The notes below the pieces were generated by a model. The model ran no database searches, was not told where the DNA came from, and worked only from the letters and a program-made list of their open reading frames with translations. The position numbers and the translations under genes were made by a program. From Cladosporium sp. IMV 00045 (lineage: Eukaryota; Ascomycota; Dothideomycetes; Cladosporiales; Cladosporiaceae), in contig MSJI02000228.1 of the NCBI GenBank assembly GCA_001931905.2, positions 1-19,385 of the forward strand: a stretch of 19,385 nt of DNA. The letters run 5' to 3'. Positions 8,200 to 16,680 of this stretch are shown piece after piece (within the stretch, counting starts at the first letter, position 1; each line of letters begins with the position of its first letter).

Positions 8200-8698
8200 T
8201 GTGTCTCGAGATGGAGTTGTCATATGGCAGTAGATTGATGAAAGGGGATGGAGAGAATGTGGAGTTGTCTTATCTTGTCACCGGTTGGAAAGTGAGCTTT
8301 TGGACCAATCATGTACTTTCACAGCTCCTGGGCGTTTTTGGCGTTGATGATTAGCTGTAACAATTCAATCGTTGAACACATTGTGATCAGGTCAGTTGAA
8401 GCAAATCGTTAAGAATTCACTCTGTACCGGACTTCAAATACATGCATTGCTTTGACGTAGCGGATTAAATGAAAAAGATCGACTTCTGAACTTCTCGCGT
8501 TCAAGTTCGATGGGACTTTGAAGTCATTGTCATCGTTATGACGACACCATCGATGAACAAAACATCTCATCAATACCACATTGCCGTATATAAGAAACCA
8601 ATTAATACTTCTTTCTAATTTAATATCAATCGTCCAAACGTAATTAATTGCCTCAAACGACAAGAACGGCAATATCGTCACAACACTCAACTATAACA
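8200..8698. other. Intergenic region, AT-rich toward the next gene
   Basis: No gene is seen. The final 150 bp before 8699 are AT-rich and contain the TATA-like element listed separately. The first part should be the 3' end of the alpha-dioxygenase transcript. Confidence 0.55.
8587..8594 (+). promoter_or_regulatory. TATA-box-like element
   Basis: TATATAAG lies 105 bp upstream of the ATG at 8699, a plausible core-promoter position for the NTF2-like gene with a leader of some 70-80 nt. Confidence 0.5.
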
Positions 8699-9468
8699 AT
8701 GCCATCCGCATCCTCCCTCCGCCAAACGGCCGAACAACCTCTCGATCCAAGCGTCCCTCAAACCTACGAGATCCGCGAACGACAGCAACTGGAACAACCT
8801 TCCAACGACAACAGACCCTCTGAAGCGACCAATGCACCGGATAATGAAGATTACGAACCCAACCCATCCGCTTCCATCAAACTATCTCCCGAACGCCAGC
8901 ACATCGTCGACTCCGTGCTGAGACTCTACTTCGGCTCAGGAAAGAACGAAGAGAACGCCACTGGTGACCAGGACATAAGGGTGTACGCTAAGAACGCTGT
9001 GTATGATGACATTGCTTCTTGTCGGTTTCCCCAGTAATTCCATTCGTCTTCCAGATCATTCATGCTAACAGATTCCATGGTACAGACTGCGACACGCGCT
9101 ACAAGATCGCAGGACAATGGTGGGGCATCCCCGTCGTGATGAAATCGAGCGAACTGCAAACCCTTGAAGTCGTCTCTTCGACGCCGCTCGCCTCGGATCC
9201 CAATCAGCCTCCCGGCACGATTGTATTCAAAATGAAGCGCGCGTGGACGCCACGAATGACCAGCAAGACGTGGGATGTGAACCATTTCGTCACGCTATCG
9301 CTCGAGCGAGCCATGGAGGAGGATGGAGCTGGGCCGAGCGAGCGTGTTAAGTACCACAAAGATCAGTGGAATGAGAAAGACTATGATCATGGTGGTTTCG
9401 GCAAGGTTATGAAGACGGTCAATGGCGATTTTGCCACAATTGGCACGAGGCCTCCGAAGGATTTGTAA
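8699..9468 (+). CDS. NTF2/SnoaL-like domain protein
   Basis: Best model: exons 8699-9020 and 9086-9468 with a 65-nt intron (9021-9085), giving 234 residues. Residues 1-60 are polar and probably disordered. From about residue 65 (LSPERQHIVDSVLRLYFG) the sequence follows a fungal NTF2-like/SnoaL-like pattern: VYDDIASYCDTRYKIAGQWWGIP, VVSSTP, FKMKRAWTPRM, then VKYHKDQWNEKDYDHGGFGKVMKTVNGD. The intron has a good branch site (GCTAAC) and TACAG acceptor, but a weak GTCGGT donor. A cleaner GTAATT donor at 9034 with an acceptor at 9071 also keeps frame, yet it would leave a 38-nt intron with the branch point touching the acceptor. The start ATG has A at -3 and a TATA element 105 bp upstream. Function unknown: such folds may bind or isomerise small hydrophobic molecules. 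It follows the alpha-dioxygenase in the same direction, which is only weak evidence of a link. Confidence 0.75.
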
Positions 9469-10057
9469 GAAGTTGAGTAGAGAGCCCGTCTTCGTTATCG
9501 AAGACAATAAACCTAATCTCAGCATTTCTATTCGAAAGTCTGTAAATGTTTCGCATCAAGTACCATATAGAGATGGAAGCAGCAATCTTAACAGCAGTAG
9601 TAACTGGTGCGGCCGAGATGTGTCCAGCAAATTTCGCTCTAGCATTCGTCATCACCTCGAGTTATTGCTTTACTATGTAGCTTCAATGTCAAGACTTCGC
9701 ATTGTTGCCAAATTCGACGGAAAGACCCCATTTAATTCAACACCCCATTGTCGAAGAGATGTTGTCGTCATGTTGGCAGATTTTTGAGTGCTTCACGATA
9801 GGCATTCCCTCGTTTGGCGCATGGACCACAAAGAGACCAAGGCTTCTATACGACGCCACGAACCAGAACTTCGAATCCTGCCGGGGCCCGCGGCATCTCA
9901 CGGTCGCTTATAGTAACAGGCATTCATCCGAGCTATCTCTAACATCATGCCCCATGTTCGTCCTCATTGCTTCGTATGCAGGAATGAGCGAGGCTCGTTG
10001 AACGATTCACGAAACTGCCTCGGCTGATGACTGAGCGCAAAGACATCCACGCCGGTC
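9469..10057. other. Intergenic region upstream of the transcription factor
   Basis: These 589 bp have only short, unconvincing open frames on both strands. It presumably holds the 3' end of the NTF2-like gene and the promoter of the zinc-cluster gene. No TATA box is obvious. Confidence 0.5.
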
Positions 10058-11654
10058 ATGGGTGACCGCAAGCCTGTGCATAGAAGATATGCGCCCAAAG
10101 TGAGAAGCGGGTGTGCTACTTGCAAGTCAGTCGATACCTAGATGGTTAACCTCGGTGTTTCTTGGAAATTAACGACATCGCAGGATCCGTCGCGTGAAAT
10201 GCGACGAGGCTAAGCCGGCTTGCGCAAGGTGCACGACAACTGGCCGAAAATGCGACGGTTACGCAGCTACCATCAACCCGTTTCAAAGGCAGATAGTCCG
10301 ATCAGCTGAGTCGCCTTCAAAGGCCTTGACCTTTAATATAGCCTACGATGCTCTGGAGCAAAGGAGTTTCGAATTCTTTCGCCTGCGGACCAGCCAGTGT
10401 ATGGCCGGGCATTTCCAGGATGCGGTCTGGCAGCGAATAGTACTGCAGGCGTGCCAAGTGGAGCCGGCGGTCAGATATGCCGTCAATGCTGTTGGAGCCT
10501 TCCATGAGGAACGATGTCTTCGGGAATCAGCCTTTCACGACGGCATCGAAGTCAATTTGGTGCAAACAAACTTCCCAGCTCGCCAATACTCAAAAGCTTT
10601 AACTGGCTTGCAGAGACTCCTGAGCTCCGAGAATGCGTCTACCAACATGGTACTTCTATGTGCCCTTTTACTGATTCACTTCGAATCTCTGAGAGAAAGA
10701 TTCATCCCGGTGTTGACGCACCTAGACAATGCTTTGAGACTCTTGGATCCTGCACAAGCTCCTAGCAAAGAGACGATCGATCCATCTCTGGTCCAAACTT
10801 TCGTTCGACTCGACTTGCAGAGCTCGTTCTTCATCGACGTCCGGGTGCCCAGCCTTACCTTTATCACTTCAGCTATTGACAACGAGCTTCCAAACTCCTT
10901 TGCGGACATTAATCAAGCGCGAAGATTCTCAATATCATGGACAAGCCGATTGTTCAAATTCTTAAGGGCAAAAGCCGACAAATACAAATTCGTGTCACCG
11001 GGTTTTATTCCCCTGGAAGATCTTGCCGAAGCCCAGCATCTCGAGCAGATGTTTACTTCGATCGAACGTTTACTGTGGTCGTTCATGCAAAATTCCAACG
11101 CCAAGCTAACATTTCGCGAGCATCACGGCCTATCCATGCTCCGTGTTCTCGCGATCGAGGACCGTGTTATAGCCGCCTGTTGCTTGTACTCCGAAGCAAG
11201 TTGTTACGACCAATACATTCCAGAATTCGAACAAATCGTCTCCATCTGCCGATTTGTACTGGACGCTGAAGACCCGGCAAACCGTCTGATGTCTGTCGCT
11301 GTGGATGATGGTCTGCTGCGTCCGCTATGGTTCGTTGTAACGCACTGTCGCGATTCGAGGGTTCGCCGGAATGCGCTGGCTCTGTTGAAGCAGCTGCCGG
11401 CAAGCTCGAGTGCCTGGCACGTCGATGCCATGACAAAGGCTGCTGAGTTGTGTATGACAATCGAGGAGACAGGATGCACGAAGGAGCGGCCTCAGTGTGA
11501 GGACATTCCTGAATGGCGACGGATTCACGGGTCAGGTTTCGATGCGTGGATACTCGCAGCGCCGAGCCGCAGAGAAGTCATGGCGAGACTGAGAACTCGC
11601 CCGAACGGGATGGATGGAGAGTGGATGGACCTAGAAGTGCCACTTGAATGGTAA
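10058..11654 (+). CDS. Zn2Cys6 fungal transcription factor
   Basis: Exons 10058-10125 and 10184-11654 are joined across a 58-nt intron (GTCAGT...GCAG), giving 512 residues. The zinc cluster runs from Cys19 to Cys46 with spacing CX2CX6CX6CX2CX6C; the intron cuts it right after the second Cys, so exon 1 is essential. It is preceded by a basic stretch (RRYAPKVRSG). The remaining 460 residues look like a fungal-specific transcription factor regulatory domain: helical, with FFRLRTS and a C-terminal ARLRTRPNGMDGEWMDLE. An in-frame TGA at 10028 fixes the ATG. It would act in the nucleus on CGG-type sites. Its place next to the redox block makes it a candidate pathway regulator. The stop codon at 11652 lies inside a good 5' splice site; see the alternative exon ending at 11835, which would give 553 residues. 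Confidence 0.9.
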
Positions 11655-11835
11655 ACAACCCCGAACGTCTCCTAAGAGCATGAAAACAATGCTGACTTTT
11701 CTGTGTAGCCGAGAAAGCAATGCGCTGCCAGCTCCGGACAACGAGAAACTGTGTCTGCAAAATCCGACGTTCGATCTTGCATTGCGGCGCCAAATGGATA
11801 TCTTAAATTGCGGCATTCTGACGAACATAGGGTGA
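11651..11835 (+). other. Candidate alternative intron and 3' exon of the Zn2Cys6 gene
   Basis: GTAAAC at 11651 overlaps the TAA stop. A GCTGAC branch-like site lies at about 11690 and a pyrimidine-rich TGTGTAG acceptor ends at 11708, giving a 58-nt intron. Splicing keeps frame, replaces the final Trp and adds about 42 residues to a TGA at 11833-11835. The extension has no recognisable domain. Ending in EW fits what I remember of related regulators, so I keep the shorter form as primary. Confidence 0.5.
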
Positions 11836-12376
11836 CACCTGTGTTGTTTGCATCTTCTACGAATTCACGTCTGTCTTGGGCCTCAGGTAGCCTTTTTCTT
11901 AGAACGTTGGACTATTCACTGATTTAATCTACCGATGTGTCTGTACGGGAAATGTATCCTTTCGTTGCCTGATCATCACGTCTTTGTAACACTGCACATG
12001 CAGTCGATCTCTGTTGGATACACTTTGCGAGTCAGACTTGGCATTTGAGACCAGGAGGTTGTACTCGCGCCCTGAAGTTCCCCAGTTTGGTGACATGGGC
12101 CAGCCCACTTTCTTCCCCAAGGTGGAGATGTTCTCGTGCTTTCGATCGCCACGTTCCTACTGGACGATATTAAAGTGACTCTTTTGTAAAAGGGCGCGAG
12201 TGCTCTGTGAAATTCATTAGATTTAAGAAAGGAAGAATAACCATTCAAACGGAGTCAAAATTGATCATCAATTGAGGAATCTGTACAAGATCATCTCGAC
12301 AACTATACTCTGCGATTTACTCAAAGACAACTGCCAACAAACCAAATCAGCTTGAATTAGCAGAAAGACTTTCACA
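11836..12376. other. Intergenic region upstream of the HAD hydrolase
   Basis: No gene is visible in these 541 bp. The last 200 bp are AT-rich and should contain the promoter and leader of the gene at 12377. The start codon there follows TTCACA, with A at -1 and -3. Confidence 0.5.
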
Positions 12377-13138
12377 ATGGCCTCCTCAATCGACTGGACA
12401 TCCATCAAAGCCCTCAGCTTCGACATCTACGGCACACTCATAGACTGGGAATCCGGCATCTACAACGCCGCGCGCGCCTCAGCAGTAGGACCTCACCTGC
12501 CCTCTCGCGCTGAGACCTTGTCCGGCATCGACGCGCACGACGTCAAAGTCCAGGCCGAAAACCCAACCATGCTGCAATCCGACGTGATCGCCGAGGGGTT
12601 CCGCCGGTACGTGCGCGACCTGGGCCTCGTGGCGGACGGCAAAGTCAGCCAGGCGGAAGTCGACGCCGCGTCCAAGGAGTATGGCGCGAAGATTGGAGAG
12701 TACCCGGCCTTCGAAGACACGATCAAAGCGATTCAGACGCTGGGGAAGAGGTTCAAGCTGGTGCCGCTGTCGAATGTTGACCGCGCTTCGTTTAGAAATA
12801 CCCTGGAGGGGCCTTTGAAGGGATGTCACTTTGATGCTATTTACACGGCGCAAGACGTCGGCAGTTATAAGCCCGATCTCAAGAACTTCCACTACCTGCT
12901 TGAGCACATCAAGAGCGATTTGGGGATTGAAAAGAGCGAGCTGGTGCATGTGGCGCAGAGCCTGTTTCACGACCACCGTCCTGCTAAGCAGGTTGACTTG
13001 CAGAGCATCTGGGTCGACAGGAAGGGTCACATTGGTGAGAAGACGCACGGCGGGTTGGAGGAGTTTGGGTATAAGCTCAGAGTTGAGTCTTTGGGGGAGT
13101 TGGCTGCGATTGTTGAAGATGCGTTTGCGAAGGCTTGA
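12377..13138 (+). CDS. HAD-superfamily hydrolase, type II haloacid dehalogenase-like
   Basis: Intronless, 253 residues, the usual size for fungal type II haloacid-dehalogenase-like proteins. Motif I is FDIYGTLIDWESG (Asp16 nucleophile). The residue two after Asp16 is Tyr, not Asp, as in L-2-haloacid dehalogenases and unlike phosphatases, which carry DxDxT. Motif II is PLSNVDR (Ser132, Asn133), motif III is SYKPD (Lys165), and AQSLFHDHRPA (193-203) with SIWVDRKG completes the Rossmann core. Residues 30-105 form the helical cap. Characterised bacterial members hydrolyse 2-haloacids to 2-hydroxyacids; most fungal homologues are untested and may act on other substrates. Cytosolic, no signal peptide. 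It lies between the zinc-cluster regulator and LSM8, all on the plus strand. The family call is firm; true dehalogenase activity is not shown. Confidence 0.88.
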   Translation: MASSIDWTSIKALSFDIYGTLIDWESGIYNAARASAVGPHLPSRAETLSGIDAHDVKVQAENPTMLQSDVIAEGFRRYVRDLGLVADGKVSQAEVDAASKEYGAKIGEYPAFEDTIKAIQTLGKRFKLVPLSNVDRASFRNTLEGPLKGCHFDAIYTAQDVGSYKPDLKNFHYLLEHIKSDLGIEKSELVHVAQSLFHDHRPAKQVDLQSIWVDRKGHIGEKTHGGLEEFGYKLRVESLGELAAIVEDAFAKA

Positions 13139-13565
13139 TTGTCAAAGGAATTGTTATGTAGCATGATCTGTGGAATGAAGCGACTGTGTTTTGCATTATC
13201 CTGTCCTTGTCTATTTGATTTCCTTGCTATGCATTCATACTAGGTCTCATTGACATCTCATTAAATATCCAAGAAAACACACCCGTGCACGGGCCACAAA
13301 GCTCGACTTCAGAGTCTCTCAATTCTCAAGGATATATACATGTGTAGCTAGCTAGCTCTTGTAAACACCAGCGTCATACCTTCAGTCATTACAAAACAGC
13401 TCAAACGAGACATCTTTGCTTTCTAGAGAATTCAGCACCGCATTTCATCCTGCTAAACGAAAGTCCGCGAACCCTCCCTCCGAACACCAAGCCAGGCGCA
13501 TCAAGCGCCGCGGCTCCCTCCAACCAACAGCACCACAACCACATAACACACCTCCCACACCAATC
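13139..13565. other. Intergenic region and probable LSM8 promoter/leader
   Basis: No gene is seen in these 427 bp. A TATATA element lies at 13333-13338 and a short TAGC tandem run follows near 13346-13357. The part next to 13566 is A/C-rich, as is common in fungal 5' leaders. Confidence 0.5.
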
Positions 13566-13939
13566 ATGTCTCTCAACTCTTACCTAAACAGTACGTCCTC
13601 CCTGCCTCCCCCTACCAACCACCCAAGAATCCCACCCAAAAACCCCCAACTAACCCTCCCCCTCCAGAAAAAGTCCTCATCCTAACCGTCGACGGGCGCA
13701 CCCTCACCGGCACGCTTGTCTCGTGCGACCAAGTGACCAACCTCGTGCTGCAAGACACGGTGGAGCGGATCATCCGCGAGCAGAGCGACGAGGAGCCCTC
13801 GGCCGAGCAGCCGCACGGCTTGTACCTGGTGCGCGGCGACAATGTGGTGGTGTGCGGGCTGGTGGACGAGGAGTTGGACAACAGCATTGATTGGAGTAAG
13901 GTGAGGGGTGAGGTGATTGGGAGTACGAAACATGTTTGA
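13566..13939 (+). CDS. LSM8: U6 snRNA-associated Sm-like protein LSm8
   Basis: Two exons, 13566-13590 and 13668-13939, joined across a 77-nt intron (GTACGT donor, AACTAACC branch, CCAG acceptor), giving 98 residues, the normal LSm8 size. Exon 1 encodes only MSLNSYLN and the first base of a Lys codon, so it is easily missed. The Sm1 motif is VDGRTLTGTLVSCDQVTNLVLQD with the usual DGR and NLVL signature, and the Sm2 motif is LYLVRGDNVVVCGLVDEE, in which RGDNV and the GL.DEE end are characteristic of LSm8. LSm8 replaces LSm1 in the nuclear LSm2-8 ring that binds the 3' oligo-U of U6 snRNA and supports splicing and U6 stability. It is a conserved housekeeping gene. It has no evident link to the oxidative genes and gives a reasonable boundary for any cluster to its left. 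Confidence 0.95.
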
Positions 13940-14688
13940 AGAGGGGTTTGGGAATGGAGAGAGATGGAATTTCTGGGTTTGTTCTTGGGTTGCTGGATTG
14001 GGAATGGCTTTGCTGGACGAGGTTTGAAAGGAGAGGGATTATCAGTGAGAAGAGAGGTCTGCATGCAGCAGCAGCAGGGCCGAATGGGCCGGTAAAACGC
14101 GAAAAGCAGCAGCAAGGCAAGGCAAGGCAGCAAAGAGGCAGGCGTGATCCGCCAAAGCTCAACGGGCACACGGAGAGAGATCAAACCAGGCGCTTACTTC
14201 GAGTTGTGCAGCGAGCAGGCATGGGGGACTAAAGGCATATCCCACGAGGCCCACGCAACCGCAGCAGAAGGCAACGAAGAGACGATATGGCACTGGCAAT
14301 GCCTTTAACGAAGACATGACCTTGCGAAGAAGGGGGCATAACTGAGGGTAATAGAGCGATGGTCAAAGTATGTACAAGCGCCATTGCAAAAGCTATGGAT
14401 TGTCGTTGACTCGAACGATTTTTGCGCCTCAAGCCTTGAGATATCACGAATTGAGCACAGAAGAAAAGCTTGGAATTTGAATGCACGATGTTCCGCTTCG
14501 GCCGGACTATTACATCAATGAGGTTTCAGGTCGTGCGGCGTCATACCTTCGTTACTAAGTTTCCTCGTGCTGACAAAGGCGAGGCCGGACACGCTTGCAA
14601 AAAGCACACCGGAGCCCTCCACCTGTTAACATCAGGTAACATTATACCGACTTGAAGAAAGATAAGGACGTGCAATCCCAGCACACGC
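13940..14688. other. Gene-free region between LSM8 and the MFS gene
   Basis: These 749 bp lie downstream of both LSM8 (+) and the MFS gene (-). Open frames here are short and of repeat-derived composition. Low-complexity runs include GCA repeats at about 14065-14077 and AAGGC repeats at about 14113-14128. Confidence 0.55.
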
Positions 14689-16680
14689 CTAGAAACTCTG
14701 CCGCCCAACCATCTTCCTAGGCAACAAAGCAATACCCAGCACGGCACCAAGCGTAACGCCACCAGCCAGGTACAAAACCCTCTGCGAACCCTCCGGGTCA
14801 CTCCCAATACCACCAGCAGGAAGCAGCGTCTGCGCCGTAAGCGGCGCGATAATACCAAACAACCTGCCCCAAAAAGAAGCCAAACCAGACCCCGTACCGC
14901 GCACAGGAGCAGGAAAGACCTCAGGCGTCCAGCCGTACAGGACGGCGTTGAACATGCTCTGGAAGAAGTACTCCATCATGTTGAGGCCGATGTTGGCGGG
15001 CTGGGAGTTGACGGCGGAGAAGACGAAGATGCTCACGGCCATGAGCGCGGCGGAGATGCCCATCGTCAGCTGGCGCCCGAGCACGGGCACGCGGTACATC
15101 ATGCTTCCGAGGACGACGGCGACGATGCCGGGTGTGTAGATGGAGAGGTAGTTTTTGTACGTCGATTCGATGGAGAGGCCGAGCTCGCCGTTTTTGGCGG
15201 CGAAGATGGCGGGGAGGTAGGTGCCTGTTGTGATGTGAGCAAAGGGTTGCTGGGTTGAGGCTTGTGGGAAATGGTTCGTTCTTACCTGCAAGGGTGAAGC
15301 CCCAGAAATCGCAAATGTAGATCAGCCAAACGAGCAAGGTCAGGCGTGCGATCTGCCAGGTCTTGAACAACATGCCGTAGCGAATGAACTCAATCTTGAC
15401 CTTTTCCAACAACGGAAGCGAACGCTGCTTGTCACCGGCACCGATAAGCTCGGTTGGGCTCTGTGTGGAGTCGTTGTCGGCAGTCAACGCCTCGAAATCT
15501 TGAATCGAGACGCCGCATTCGCGCTTGTTGACTCTTGCGACATGCTCAAGCACCTCAATGGCCTTCTGATCCTGGCCGCGGTAGACGAGGAATTTGGGGG
15601 ATTCCTTGAACCTGAAGACCACGAATCGCATGAAGAAGATGAAAAGTGTGATGGCTCCGAGCGTGAACATCAGGTAGCGCCAACCCATGTTGTCTTCTCT
15701 GCGACAACACGGCTGGCCGGGCTCAACCAGGTTGCACGACTGCAGCGCGAATCCTCCATCGTCGTTGGTGACAGTGAAATCGGGATCGCATGAATATCTC
15801 GGGATGAAGCCATAGGCGACGGCGCAACAGATCGTAACGCCGATGGGCTGGAATATCGAGAGCAGAGCCAGCATGAAGCGCTTATTCTGAGGAATGAACT
15901 CGAGGCAGATCGTCGTATCGATTGGGATGTTGCCACCGATGCCAAAGCCGTTGAACGCGGTCACCACGAGGAATGCGCTGTAGGTGCTGCAACCACCAAG
16001 GCCAAGGCCAAAGGCGGCTGAGATGAAGCAGGTCAAGTTGAACGCCCATTTACGGCCTGCAAATAAGCTGTCAGATCAGATCGCAAATAAAGGGTAGCCT
16101 GACAGGACTCCAGAGTACCAACCGATGATGTCGACTAGGAAACCCCATACAAATGCGCCTGCGGTAAGACCAGCAGAGAATGCGACCTGAATCGTTGGTT
16201 AGGGTTGTATTCCTCCTGTAATTTTTGGAATGAAAGAACTAACGGAGATATTGCCGCTCTGGTCGCCTGCGAACCATTCAGCTCAGTAAGTTGTTCGTAG
16301 AGACAAATATGGAAGAGGCACCAACCAGGAAACCCAAGCTCTTGTTGCAGCGGGCTCAAGATAAGACCAAAGGCTTGCGCCCAGATCAAATCGATGAAGT
16401 ATCCCAGCCCACACAAACACTATCGGCGCGGTCAGTCCAAATCCCACGCTTATCAGCTTCGAATGCGACCAACCCAGATGTACCACTGATATTTCCCAAA
16501 GCCGTTGGCGTCAATCTCTTTGTTGATCAAGACACATTTCTTCTCGAACAGTGTCAGACCCTCCAGCTCTTCTGGTGCAGCTCCAGCTATGCTGCGACCT
16601 GCGCCATTGTCGTATTCCGGTGGGGTTGGCGACTGCGCCTCGCCAGCCTCGATCTCTTTGTTGGTAGGTGGGATTCCCAT
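14689..16680 (-). CDS. MFS transporter (metabolite:H+ symporter-like)
   Basis: Six exons in coding order: 16680-16474, 16419-16326, 16266-16244, 16186-16123, 16056-15286, 15224-14689; total 564 residues. The five introns are 54, 59, 57, 66 and 61 nt. The soluble N-terminus (1-60) is followed by a 12-helix major facilitator: CLCGLGYFIDLIWAQAFGL in the first helix, then GDQSGNIS from a 23-nt micro-exon, AGLTAGAFVWGFLVDIIGRKW as the loop 2-3 MFS signature, GFGIGGNIPIDTTICLEFIP in helices 3-4, a Cys-rich luminal loop (SCDPD...CNL...PCCR), a central cytosolic loop, and YGWTPEVFPAPVRGTGSG in the second half. These are features of fungal SV2/PcaK-type carriers for organic acids or related solutes; the substrate is unknown. 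Three introns use GTTGGT donors, and each join is supported by the uninterrupted protein motif across it. Minus strand, with 1.68 kb of non-coding DNA upstream. Confidence 0.88.

Noticed and set aside
8926..9285. Minus-strand frame of 119 codons across the NTF2-like gene
   Set aside because: It crosses the plus-strand intron and core domain antisense; the plus-strand protein has consistent family-like motifs.
12479..13048. Minus-strand open frame of 189 codons
   Set aside because: It is the antisense shadow of the HAD hydrolase and has no domain character of its own.
13612..14184. Minus-strand open frame of 190 codons overlapping LSM8
   Set aside because: It is Pro/Ser-rich, repeat-derived sequence antisense to the LSM8 second exon and intron; LSM8 is unambiguous.
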